A stretch of 37,185 nt of DNA from assembly GCA_938015435.1 (NCBI GenBank), contig CALLPN010000030.1, forward strand, positions 1 to 37,185, given 5' to 3'. This DNA comes from an uncultured Saprospiraceae bacterium (GTDB lineage: Bacteria; Bacteroidota; Bacteroidia; Chitinophagales; Saprospiraceae). This document shows, in pieces, positions 25,701-36,000 of the stretch. Numbering within the stretch: position 1 is the first letter of the stretch; each line of letters opens with the position of its first letter. Position numbers and translations under genes: made by a program. A model generated the notes under the pieces. That model saw nothing but the letters and a program-made list of their open reading frames with translations, was not told the origin of the DNA and searched no databases.

Positions 25701-28052
25701 ATGAAACGAATTATACTCTTTTTGGTTTGGTTTGCCAGTAGTTCATTGGTCTTTGCTCAAGACTGTGTCGATGGAGATAATCTCATTGTTGTTGAGTTGT
25801 CTTCTGATCAATATGGACATGAAACATCGTGGAATATAATCGATGGGCAGGGTACAGTGCTAGCCATGGGTGACGACTTTGATAATCAAGAGCTATACAG
25901 GGATAGTATTTGTATAGCCGAATGGTCGTGTTTGACATTTACTATTTTCGATTCTCATGGAGATGGTTTGCTCTCTCCAGCCTACATATCTATTCAGGTA
26001 GATGGAGTTGAAATCTCAAGTATTACTGATTTTTTATATTCATCTAGTGTTCCATTTGATTGCCTTCCTGGCCAGAGCTGTGAAGGTGCATTGGTCAAAG
26101 GGGAAGAGACCTTTCCTTTCAATGCGCAAGGAGAATGGTTTAGATTTACTCCTTCTGTAACGGGTATCTACAAAGTGTCTACCTGTAACGATATAGTATG
26201 TGATACTAAGATATGGGTCTACGATGGATGCGATAATATATTGATAGTTGAAGGACACGAAGGGACAACTTTCTATGGGGATGATGGAGACTGTGGAGTT
26301 CAAGCGGAAGTATCGGGTGTAATGATCGTCGGAGATGAGTACTACATAAGAGTACGTAGTGAAGATGCTTCATGTAATGGTGACAGTTTGGCGATCTCAT
26401 ACGTAGGGCCTATCTCAGGATGTACTAATCCAGATGCATGTAATTATAACCCACTAGCCACCGAGGACGACGGCTCTTGTGATCTAGATGGAAGCGATTG
26501 TCCACTGCCGGATCTTCTCATGGATGTAGGAGCACTTAAGAGTTCCATGATCATCAAGCAAGAAACTAATAACGACGAATGTCTCATCAATGAAGGTTGT
26601 ATGAGAGGGTATGGAGTACGTGATGTAATCAACTTCAGAACTGTAATTGCCAATGTCGGTGACGCGGATTATTTTGTGGGGAAGCCTGATGAAAATCCTG
26701 ATCAATTTGATTATGATAATTGTCATGATCACTACCATTATGGAGGGTACGCAGAGTATGTGCTGTATGATGAATATGGTCAATATATTCCTATTGGATT
26801 CAAAAATGGATTCTGTGTAATAGATCTCAATTGCCCATCTCAAGATATGTATAAGTATAGTTGTAACTATATGGGAATCAGTGCGGGATGTACTGATATT
26901 TATGCAGAAAATGTTAGTTGCCAATGGGTTGATATTACTGATGTGCCAGATGGTAATTATACCTTTGTGACACGTGTCAATTGGGATAATGCACCAGACG
27001 CATTAGGACAATTAGAAAGAGATTCGCTTAATAACTGGGCACAAGTATGTATTACATTAGATAGATCATCTGGTGCTCTGCTGATGGAGCAAGTAGAAGA
27101 TTGCGACCCCTATTTGGATTGCTTAGGTAACTTGTATGGTAAAGCAGAATTGGATTGTAAAGGCGATTGTAATGGTCCAGCGATGAGAGGTGATTTGGAT
27201 GAAGATGGAATCCTGTCAGATATTGATAGAGCTAATTATGCGGACCAGGCATTAGAAGAAGTAACTGCCACGCCGTGTAGTGATCTCAATGCTGATGGGG
27301 CCATTACAGTTTACGATGCAGTGATGCTCACCGACTGCATGCTTTTTGGAGATGGTCACGTCCATGTGGATGGCAGTGCAGCTCATGATCACTGTACTTT
27401 TCCGGCGGGTATCTATAACGCGACTACACCGACACAATTTGAAATTACAGCAGCAGATACAGACCTTTCTTTCTTCGAGATATCAATGCGTAATTCTATG
27501 TCAGATATTATGGCTTTTCAATTTAAAGTAAGCGGCGTTACAATTGAAAGTATAGAAAATATTGTGGATGGATTTATTGCGGAGTCTATGCTTACTTCAG
27601 TAAATACTAATAACCTATTAGTCATGTCAGAGAGTAATTCGTTTATTCCTAAAAGTGCAGATTATAGCCCTATACTTAGAGTCTATTATTCTGCTCCGAC
27701 TAATAGTGATGTTTGTGTGGAAATAGTAGAAGTAGTTAACGCTAAATACGAAACCGTCGATGCAAGCGAACCGAATATTTGTGCTTCTCTAGAAGCCTTA
27801 TCTATTTCTGATTATTCTAATAGTGAGATCAAGTTATTTCCTAATCCATTTAGTAGTAAGACTTGGATACAAATGGAGATTGCAGATAATTATAATGTCA
27901 AGATATACGATGCTTCGGGTAAGCTAGTTAGATTAGAATATTTTGAAGGCAATACTTCGGTAATCCAAAGTGGAGATTTATTCGAAGGGGTTTATTTTAT
28001 GACAGTTCAAAGCGATAGAATGGCGTATAGGACTAAGCTAATCATTCAGTAA
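25701..28052 (+). CDS. T9SS-exported lysyl oxidase with dockerin-like and cysteine-rich domains
   Basis: A 783-residue secreted protein. A signal peptide (KRIILFLVWFASSSLVFAQ) is followed by a beta domain to about 120, a PPC-like domain (120-235), the CTNPDACNYNPLATEDDGSC repeat (241-260), then a lysyl oxidase domain (about 270-455). That domain has the copper-binding CHDHYH (341-346), Lys368 in FKNGFC and Tyr401 in SAGCTDIY, followed by CQWVDITDVPDGNY, which closely matches animal LOX. Lys368 and Tyr401 correspond to the pair that forms the LTQ cofactor. A dockerin-like calcium pair (497-548: DLDEDGILSDID, DLNADGAITVYD), a cohesin-like region and a C-terminal T9SS sorting domain (FPNPFSS...KLII) complete it. 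The ATG at 25701 is chosen over an upstream TTG at 25677. Confidence 0.88.
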   Translation: MKRIILFLVWFASSSLVFAQDCVDGDNLIVVELSSDQYGHETSWNIIDGQGTVLAMGDDFDNQELYRDSICIAEWSCLTFTIFDSHGDGLLSPAYISIQVDGVEISSITDFLYSSSVPFDCLPGQSCEGALVKGEETFPFNAQGEWFRFTPSVTGIYKVSTCNDIVCDTKIWVYDGCDNILIVEGHEGTTFYGDDGDCGVQAEVSGVMIVGDEYYIRVRSEDASCNGDSLAISYVGPISGCTNPDACNYNPLATEDDGSCDLDGSDCPLPDLLMDVGALKSSMIIKQETNNDECLINEGCMRGYGVRDVINFRTVIANVGDADYFVGKPDENPDQFDYDNCHDHYHYGGYAEYVLYDEYGQYIPIGFKNGFCVIDLNCPSQDMYKYSCNYMGISAGCTDIYAENVSCQWVDITDVPDGNYTFVTRVNWDNAPDALGQLERDSLNNWAQVCITLDRSSGALLMEQVEDCDPYLDCLGNLYGKAELDCKGDCNGPAMRGDLDEDGILSDIDRANYADQALEEVTATPCSDLNADGAITVYDAVMLTDCMLFGDGHVHVDGSAAHDHCTFPAGIYNATTPTQFEITAADTDLSFFEISMRNSMSDIMAFQFKVSGVTIESIENIVDGFIAESMLTSVNTNNLLVMSESNSFIPKSADYSPILRVYYSAPTNSDVCVEIVEVVNAKYETVDASEPNICASLEALSISDYSNSEIKLFPNPFSSKTWIQMEIADNYNVKIYDASGKLVRLEYFEGNTSVIQSGDLFEGVYFMTVQSDRMAYRTKLIIQ

Positions 28053-28084
28053 TTTTCATTGGTGTAATCTCAAACACAAAGATC

Positions 28085-29485
28085 ATGAAAAATATATTTT
28101 TAATACTATGGGTTGTAATTACAGCGGTAGTATATACACAAGCGCAAACTACGATTCAAGTAGGGAATACTACTTTGACTGAGCGAGATGTAGTGACAGG
28201 TTTGGATATACCTTGGGATATTGAATGGGGGCCAGATGATCATATTTGGTTTACCGAAAGAGCAGGTAAAGTAAAGAGGGTAGATCCGGTAAGTGGGAAT
28301 ACAACCACCATATTGGATATAAGAAATGTGGTCATTAATGGTGGTGGAGAACCAGGTCTTTTGGGGATGCTATTTCATCCGGATTGGGAGAATAATCCTA
28401 AAGTCTATCTTGCATATACCTATGGTAGTTTTCAATCTTTAACCGAAAGGCTAAGTACATTTGATTGGGATGGGTCTTCATTAATAAATGAGCAGGTTGT
28501 TTTAGATAATATAGAAGGAGGAGGAATTCATAATGGATCAAGGATGGTACTCCTATCTGATAACACGATATTGATGACTACTGGAGATGCTGGAGATCAA
28601 AGTTTGCCACAAGAAATGAATTCTGTGAATGGAAAAGTATTGAGGTTGAATCTAGACGGATCGATTCCTGAGGATAACCCTTTTCCTAATAGTTTGATTT
28701 ATTCATTGGGACATAGAAATTCGCAAGGAATCTTTGCTGCACCAAGCGGTATCATATATAGTTCTGAGTTTGGCCCTAATACAGCGGATGAAATTAACAT
28801 CATAGAACCAGGAAGAAACTATGGATGGCCTACGGTATTGGGTATGTGTAATACGGAGTTTGAAATGGCATTCTGCAATGATAATAGTGTTAGAGAGCCT
28901 ATTTTTGAATGGAGTACCACACCATCACCCAATGGACTGCTGGTTTATGACCACCCATCTATTCCAGAGTGGCAAAACAAGCTCATGGTTACTTTCTTAG
29001 GAGGAATCTCATTAAAGCAACCTAGGATTTCAGTTTTTGATATGAGCGATGATGGATTGAGTATTAGCAATGAAACTCGGTATTTTGAAGAATTTGGAAG
29101 ATTGAGAGATCTATGTGTTAATCCCTATTCAGGAGCGATATATTTCGCTACCAACGGCCAAAATTATCCAGGAAGTAGTCCTAATAGAATTGTAGAATAT
29201 TACAATGCTGATTTTGTGGTTGACGTAAAAAATGTACTAGATCAAAATCAATATGTCAAAATATATCCTAACCCTGCTACAGACGTGATCAATGTAGAAG
29301 TATCTCAAAATTTTATCGATAAAAAAATAGATCTAGTTTCTTTTGCTACTGGGGCATCAGTTAGGCAGCTAAAAATTTCTCAAATAAAGGAGGTGATACA
29401 AATACAAGATCTGCCAGCGGGGCAATACTATATATCTATGACGAATGAAATAGGATCTATCACTAGAGTATTTGTGAAGAACTAA
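28085..29485 (+). CDS. T9SS-exported PQQ-type sugar dehydrogenase (GSDH family)
   Basis: A 466-residue exported protein. Signal MKNIFLILWVVITAVVYTQAQ, then a six-bladed propeller of the glucose/sorbosone dehydrogenase family: GLDIPWDIEWGPDDHIWFTE, VNGGGEPGLLGMLFHP (VINGGGEPGLLGM), GGIHNGSRMVLL, MTTGDAGDQ, GKVLRLNLDGSIPEDNPF, SLGHRNSQGI, EFGPNTADEINIIEPGRNYGWP. Members oxidise sugars or sugar alcohols with PQQ and calcium. Residues about 393-466 are a T9SS type A sorting domain (IYPNPATDVINVEV ... GQYYISM). It lies 32 bases after the lysyl oxidase gene, so the two are probably co-transcribed. Exact substrate unknown. Confidence 0.9.
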   Translation: MKNIFLILWVVITAVVYTQAQTTIQVGNTTLTERDVVTGLDIPWDIEWGPDDHIWFTERAGKVKRVDPVSGNTTTILDIRNVVINGGGEPGLLGMLFHPDWENNPKVYLAYTYGSFQSLTERLSTFDWDGSSLINEQVVLDNIEGGGIHNGSRMVLLSDNTILMTTGDAGDQSLPQEMNSVNGKVLRLNLDGSIPEDNPFPNSLIYSLGHRNSQGIFAAPSGIIYSSEFGPNTADEINIIEPGRNYGWPTVLGMCNTEFEMAFCNDNSVREPIFEWSTTPSPNGLLVYDHPSIPEWQNKLMVTFLGGISLKQPRISVFDMSDDGLSISNETRYFEEFGRLRDLCVNPYSGAIYFATNGQNYPGSSPNRIVEYYNADFVVDVKNVLDQNQYVKIYPNPATDVINVEVSQNFIDKKIDLVSFATGASVRQLKISQIKEVIQIQDLPAGQYYISMTNEIGSITRVFVKN

Positions 29486-29818
29486 TACAGATTTAATTAT
29501 TTAATGTCGCAGATAAAATATAGAAGCCGGTAATCTAGATTAAGACAAAAAACGAAGGTAAGCATTAGCTGTGACGAGACTTTTTAAAAAGGATATTGAT
29601 TTCCTGCATCGAATTTTACGTGGTATTAAGGTGTTAATTTTGTATAAAATAGATCTGATCGTAGTTTCCATATGTCTTCGAAGTATTTTCTTTCATTACA
29701 AATTACCATCCGATAGGTCTCTAATCAAAAAGGTTTTATAAGATCTATTTTGAAACAAAAAATGTAAAACTGTTTCTCTAAGTCACTGCGGGAATACAAC
29801 GAATTAAATATTCTAATT
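29486..29818. other. Gene-less gap before the TonB receptor gene
   Basis: About 330 bases without a supported gene. A TAATTTTG string around 29634-29641 matches a -7 element but lacks a TTG at the right distance, and it is 180 bases from the gene, so no promoter is claimed. Confidence 0.3.
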
Positions 29819-31846
29819 TTGAAAAAATATCTAATAGTCTTCATGAGTATATTTGTCACTCAAGTGACTTACGCCCAGCAGGACACAGCATTATATTCTC
29901 TAAATATTGATAGCATATATATTACTGCATCTGCAGGATTAGGTAGAACGCAGTATCGTATTGAAACAGCATCATTGATACAAAATCCTATACAAAATAT
30001 CTCCTCCGTAATCAACGAAGTGCCGGGTGTCTTTATGCATTCGGGTACACTTAATACTAATCGAATTACCGTTCGTGGCATTGGTAATAGATCACCTTTT
30101 TCTACGACCAAATTAAGAGCTTATATAGATGATATTCCATTGACTAATGGAGTAGGGGAGACCACGATAGAAGATTTCGATCCTGAGATACTTAAGAGTG
30201 TAGATGTCTATAAAGGTCCAGGCGCAACAGAATATGGATCTGGTCTTGGAGGACTTATGCTTTTGCAAACAAGTAATCGTCCAGATGACAATTATTTTAA
30301 AACACAACTGGCCACAGGACATTATGGATTCATCAAGTCTAATCAAGTCGCTAGTTTAAGTAATGATATTTATAGAGTAAAATTTCTACATGGGTATCAA
30401 CATACAGATGGATATAGAGAAAACAATTCATACGATAATAGAAATTACTCAGTCTTAGCTGGAATAAATAAGAGCAATCATCAACTTTCAGTACTGTTGC
30501 ATCATATCAATATCAACGCTCAGATACCATCGGCACTAGATGATGAAGACTTCGAAAATGAACCGACGAAAGCAGCTTTTGCTTGGGGTAGTGTAAATGG
30601 TTACGAAGATTATACTAAGACTATTGTTGGAGCAACGTATAGTACCTCGGCATTGGATAAGATAGTATGGAAGTCTACTGTCTTCGCTACGAATTATTCT
30701 GGTTACGAGTCTAGACCTTTTAATATCCTAGATGACGAATCCAATAATTATGGACTAAGATCTTCCATCGTTTGTGATTTTGAAAATCATAAGAATCAAG
30801 AACTGCAATTTGGGTTTGAACTTTCGCAAGAAGAATACAATTGGGATACATATAGAACAGACGATGGAGTACAAGGTGATCTGTTTAAGCAAAATGAAGA
30901 GCAAAGAAATAGTACACAATTGTTTGCTCTATTTGGTACGGATATCATCAAAAACTTGAGAGTTGAAATCGGTCTCAATGCAAATCTAACGAACTATACG
31001 ATTGATGATCTATTTAACACAGGAGGATTGGATGTTTCTGGTGAGTATGATTACAGTTGGATATATTCTCCCAGATTTAACCTCAAATACAATCTAAATA
31101 AGAGTGATTATTTATATGGTTTAATTAGTAGCGGCTTTAGTATACCGACATTAGAAGAAACGCTTACTCCTGATGGATTGATTAATAATGATATCAAACC
31201 TGAAAGTGGACTCAATATGGAAGTAGGGTATCGTGGTATCACGACTAATAAAAAATGGAGTTATGGACTTACCATATACCATATGTCAGTTAGTGACCTA
31301 TTGGTAGCCAGAAGAACGGCGATAGATGAATTCATAGGAATTAACGCAGGAGGGAGTAGGCATATCGGATTAGAACTAGATGCTAATTTTAAATTGTTTA
31401 CTAAAGGTGTTTGGCAATCGGAATTTGATCTAGCATATACATATCAAAGGTTCACCTTTACCGATTTCGTGGATGGAGATGAAGATTACTCTGGTAATAA
31501 ACTTACTGGAGCGATCCCTCATCAAGTTGCTTTGGGATGGAATGGAAAGTACCGAGACTATGGTTTAAGCATTAAGTACAAGTTTATTGATAATATGCCA
31601 ATGCGTGACGATAATTCTATTTATTCGGATCAGTACTCACTATTAGATATCTATGCTACAAATAGGATCAGGTTTAGAAAGTTTGAATTCGTATTGAGTG
31701 CTGGAATCAATAATCTGTTAGATGTACGGTATGCTTCTATGATCTCTGTGAATGCAGGTATCTTTGGAAGTAATCCTCCTAGATATTTCTATCCAGGATT
31801 ACCTTTAAACGCTTTTGCTAGAGTTTCTGTCAAGTATCATTTTTAG
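29819..31846 (+). CDS. TonB-dependent outer membrane receptor
   Basis: A 675-residue receptor. The signal peptide is KKYLIVFMSIFVTQVTYAQQ; a plug domain follows (about 45-155: SSVINEVPGVFMHSG, ITVRGIGNRSPFSTTKLRAY, DPEILKSVDVYKGPGATEYG) and then a 22-strand-type barrel ending in ARVSVKYHF with a terminal aromatic. There is no carboxypeptidase-like N-terminal extension, so it is a classic FecA/BtuB-type rather than SusC-type receptor. Ligand unknown; siderophore, metal or vitamin are usual. The start is a TTG at 29819: an upstream ATG is missing because a stop codon lies at 29765, and the next ATG (29843) would cut off the front of the signal peptide. TTG starts are rare here. Confidence 0.92.
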   Translation: MKKYLIVFMSIFVTQVTYAQQDTALYSLNIDSIYITASAGLGRTQYRIETASLIQNPIQNISSVINEVPGVFMHSGTLNTNRITVRGIGNRSPFSTTKLRAYIDDIPLTNGVGETTIEDFDPEILKSVDVYKGPGATEYGSGLGGLMLLQTSNRPDDNYFKTQLATGHYGFIKSNQVASLSNDIYRVKFLHGYQHTDGYRENNSYDNRNYSVLAGINKSNHQLSVLLHHININAQIPSALDDEDFENEPTKAAFAWGSVNGYEDYTKTIVGATYSTSALDKIVWKSTVFATNYSGYESRPFNILDDESNNYGLRSSIVCDFENHKNQELQFGFELSQEEYNWDTYRTDDGVQGDLFKQNEEQRNSTQLFALFGTDIIKNLRVEIGLNANLTNYTIDDLFNTGGLDVSGEYDYSWIYSPRFNLKYNLNKSDYLYGLISSGFSIPTLEETLTPDGLINNDIKPESGLNMEVGYRGITTNKKWSYGLTIYHMSVSDLLVARRTAIDEFIGINAGGSRHIGLELDANFKLFTKGVWQSEFDLAYTYQRFTFTDFVDGDEDYSGNKLTGAIPHQVALGWNGKYRDYGLSIKYKFIDNMPMRDDNSIYSDQYSLLDIYATNRIRFRKFEFVLSAGINNLLDVRYASMISVNAGIFGSNPPRYFYPGLPLNAFARVSVKYHF

Positions 31847-31992
31847 CAGAGGAAAGAAGTTCGACTTAGGTTGCCCCTTCAATTCACTCACAATCTAAAT
31901 TTTCAGGGTATTACACCTTGGTAATGTTGCTTCTTATGTATATGATATCAAGTGTTGGCAATAGAAAGTATAATACTCAGAATTAATAATTA

Positions 31993-32022
31993 TTGAAAAA
32001 TTGTTAATGTCACCTATATTTG
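31993..32022 (+). promoter_or_regulatory. Promoter of the DUF4197 lipoprotein gene
   Basis: TTG at 31993-31995, a 19-base spacer and TATATTTG at 32015-32022 match the Bacteroidota TTG-N19-TAnnTTTG consensus exactly. It leaves a leader of about 50 bases before the start codon at 32079. Confidence 0.65.
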
Positions 32023-32078
32023 TATTATTATTTTAACAATCCATAATTGGCTATGGATCAACGCTAAATACAAGGAAA

Positions 32079-32768
32079 ATGAGAAATACGCTCTTACTTA
32101 CATTATCGATAATAATCTTTTCTTCATGTGCGACACTTAATAAGTTGGGAATAAAGCCTTCGGCGATCGAGACTGCAATTGCACTCAAACAAGTGCTAAA
32201 TAGTAGCACATTTAGGACAATAAAGACATTGAAAAACTTAAGTGAGGGTGATGAAGAAATGATGCCAAAAGAGCTTAATGCAGTACTTTCAGGATTAAGT
32301 GCGTTGGGCTATGGTGATGATGTTGTTAAAGTAAAAAAACAAATATCTCAGGCTTCTGGAATAGCGCTCAACGAAAGCGAAGGAATCATAGCAGATGCCA
32401 TCAAGGAAATAAAATTTAAGGATGCAGCTGCAATAGTTTTGGGAGGAGAGGATGCGGCAACCGGTGTACTTAAAAATGCAATGTATGGCTCTGTCAAAAA
32501 AAGGTATAGTGCGAGACTAGGAAAATCACTCGAAGGTCAAGAAGCGGTCCAATACTGGCCAATCGCTTCGAAGGCTTACAATCTATTTTCTTCTAAGAAG
32601 GTAGATACAACATTACCTGACTTTTTAGCGGAAAGAGCAGTTGATGCTCTTTTTGTAGGTATGGGTAAGAACGAAAAGGCAGTTAGAGCGGATTATAAAT
32701 CATTGGGTAATCAAGCCGTAACCAAGGTTTTTGACTATTATTCAAATAAGAAGAAGCCTTCTAAATAA
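32079..32768 (+). CDS. DUF4197 lipoprotein
   Basis: A 229-residue lipoprotein with signal MRNTLLLTLSIIIFSSC (lipid cysteine 17). The mature part is almost all helical and matches the DUF4197 plan: IETAIALKQVLNSSTFRTIK, then AIVLGGEDAATGVLKNAMYG and the later ALFVGMGKNEKAVRADYKSL with a basic C-terminus (KKKPSK). Members are found in many Gram-negative bacteria and have no assigned function. It is monocistronic with its own promoter at 31993-32022 and lies between the TonB receptor and the SprB-type adhesin. Confidence 0.82.
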   Translation: MRNTLLLTLSIIIFSSCATLNKLGIKPSAIETAIALKQVLNSSTFRTIKTLKNLSEGDEEMMPKELNAVLSGLSALGYGDDVVKVKKQISQASGIALNESEGIIADAIKEIKFKDAAAIVLGGEDAATGVLKNAMYGSVKKRYSARLGKSLEGQEAVQYWPIASKAYNLFSSKKVDTTLPDFLAERAVDALFVGMGKNEKAVRADYKSLGNQAVTKVFDYYSNKKKPSK

Positions 32769-33095
32769 TTGTTTGACGGTCGAACTTTTATATTGATTTA
32801 AGTCAGCAATTAGCCGATTTACCATGATGATGGCTAATGATTGTATTGGGTAATTGCCGTATATCGATTCGTCACAAAATTGAACATATTAGATAAAGTT
32901 CTCATGATAAAGAGCTACTTTTAGCAATATCGGTTTGGTTAAATGAAGGGATGTGCTCCATATATTTATTTAGAAATATACGTACTCTTCTGATTGTAAG
33001 TCGATTGAACTTAAAATACTTATTTTTACACATATGAATTTTTCGTATATATTATTTATTAATATGACGGAATTAAAATTATTAAAGACGACCCA
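32769..33095. other. Gap before the adhesin gene
   Basis: About 330 AT-rich bases. A weak inverted repeat with TAGCC and GGCTA (near 32813-32839) is visible. The sequence TTGAACTT...TTATTTTTAC near 33004-33028 is a poor promoter candidate. No gene is supported. Confidence 0.3.
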
Positions 33096-36000
33096 ATGAG
33101 AAAAGTTTACTCAATTTTTTCTGTTTGCCTCTTTTCGCTATTTGCTTTTAATGCGAATAGTCAAGACTGTGACTATAATCAATCAAGTTTGTTGTTCGAT
33201 ATGGATGAATGTAAAGCCATATTCGGCTTTCCTTCCCAGACAGAGTACAATGAATTTACAGCAATCGCAGATACATTCCCAGGAGGCCCAATTCTTTCAG
33301 TAGTAGGTGGAAACCTTTATCGTGAAAACGGTGCGGTGAATATGCACTCTTGTACTGAGAGTTATGATGAGTCAACTGCAATGTGTGTAAGCTCGGAGGA
33401 GTCTTGTGATTATGTCGCAGGAAGCGATAAGGCCGTGCGATTTGATATCAAAGTAGAGTTGGGTAGTGATGGCGTTGGCCGTTTATCTGGCCTTTGTTTT
33501 AACGAAGCAGCTCCGGAGATGTTTAATTGGCTCAATGGTAGCTCTGGTCCTAATAACTATCCAACCAAATATGCAGTAAGGGTTTTGGTGAATGGTTCTA
33601 CTGTATTTGAAGAAATTGACATTGAAACTTCAAATGATTGGACAAAAGAGACTTTTGATTTTTCAGATATCCCTGCGTTTAGAGTAACTGAGATGACAGT
33701 ATTCAATTTCGAATTATTACCGTACTGCCAGGTAGGTATTGACTCTCCAGTGAATGCCTGGGATCTTGATAATATAATAGTAACGGCTAATGAAATAGAT
33801 AATGCATCTGGAGGAACGCTCACTTTTGGAGACGGTACTACAGAGAAAGATATATGTATAGGAGATGGTAATGCCGATAATATGAATGTCAATAGTACAG
33901 GAGTATATGGGACATCTAAATACCTAATTACGGATGCGTCAGGAGTTATTATTGCTTATGACGTAACTTTTCCATTTGACTTTGAAAGTGGGGTAGAAGG
34001 AACTTGTTTAATATGGAATATCGGTTATTACGATTCTATTACGGGTACAGATGTAGGATCCAACGCAGCAGACATTGAAGGTTGTTACGATTTATCTAAT
34101 CCGATTACTTTAGTGAGAAATCAAGTGGCTGGAGGAAATATAACAGGAGGTCCTTTTGAGTTTTGCGTCGGAGATGATGTTGCGGATAATATAAACGCAG
34201 GAGCAATTACACTTAATGGTAATATAGGTGCTAATGGACAATGGGTAGTTACTACTGATCAAGGAGTTATTTTGGGTCTATTTGACAATTATACAGATGT
34301 GAATTTTGATGGTGCCGGAGCAGGTACATGTTTAGTATGGTATTTATCATACGAAGACGGACTGTTAGGTGCAACTGTTGGAGCTAATGCATCAGATCTC
34401 AATGGTTGTTATGACCTTTCTAATTCTATAGCGGTAATAAGAAACGAAAGACCAGAAGTAAATATTAATCCAACCGCAACAATGTGTGGAGAGGATAATG
34501 GAGCTGCAACAGCAATCGGTAGTAATGGTCAAGCACCATATACATATGCATGGAGTAATGGCCAATCTGGTTCGTCAATATCTGATCTTGCTCCAGGTAA
34601 TTATACGGTAACTATTACAGATGCTAATGGATGTACAAACACAACATCAGGAACAATAGGTAATTCTTCATCTCCTACAGCAAGTGCGTCATCTACGGCA
34701 ACTACTTGTGGAGAAAATAATGGTACTGCTACTGCAAGTGCAACAAGTGGTACTGCACCATACACATATGTATGGTCTAATGGATCAACAACATCGATGA
34801 TCAATAGTCTATCATCAGGTGATTATACAGTAACAGTAACAGATGCGGTAGGATGTACAGATGTATCTATGACTTCTATAGACGCATCAAGCAAACCAGT
34901 CCTAACAGCAACATCATTTGACACAACATGTGGAGATGATAATGGTGCGGTTATGGTATCTGCCATGTCAGGAATAGCGCCTTATACATACGCTTGGTCT
35001 AACGGAGGTAGTTCTGCATCAATGTCAGGATTGGATGACGGAACATATACAGTGACTGTAACAGACGCAGTTGGGTGTACTGAGTCAGCAAGTACTGTTA
35101 TAGATGAATCTTCGTCTCCAACAGTATCGACTAGTTCAACAGACACAACATGTGGAGAAGACAATGGTACTGCAACTGCTACTACAACAGGTGGAGTTGG
35201 ACCATATTCTTATTTATGGTCTAATGATGCGACAGTTGGTGGAGGATCATGCGGGGATTGTATTCAGACAGTACTTGTACCAGTAGGAGGACAGGATCCG
35301 ATTATTGTAGAAGAAGTAATGGTGGATGGTGCAGTATTAGCACTACCTAATTATCCATACGATCTACAAGATCAAGCACAAGCAGCACAATTTCTAATGG
35401 ATTGTTTAGCACTTGGATATAACATTGAAGAAGAATATAATGAGGAAACTGGAAATGTATCGATATCGGTACTTTATCCTGGACAAGATTTTGATAGTTT
35501 TAATATTAATGGAGGAGAAGAATTCTACTTTACTTGTACGGAGTGTACAGGAACAGACTTAGCAAATGCTACTATCACAGCATTAGCTGCAGGATCATAT
35601 ACAGTAACAGTAACAGATGCAGCTGGCTGTACATCTACATCTACGACTGTAGTAGGAGATTCTACATCACCAATAGTAGATACATCATCTACAGCAACAA
35701 GTTGTGGAGAAGATAATGGAACAGCAACAGCAACTACAACAAGCGGTGTTGCACCATATACATACACATGGTCTAATGGATCTTCAACATCAATGCTTAA
35801 TAATCTATCATCTGGTGACTATACAGTAACAGTAACAGATGCAGCAGGATGTACAGATGTATCTATGACTGTAGTTGGAGCGTCAAGTTCACCACAAGCA
35901 ACAGCATCATCAGTAGATACAAGTTGTGGAGAAAATAATGGTACAGCAAGTGTAACAGCGATGTCAGGAACAGCGCCATATACATATGCTTGGTCTAATG

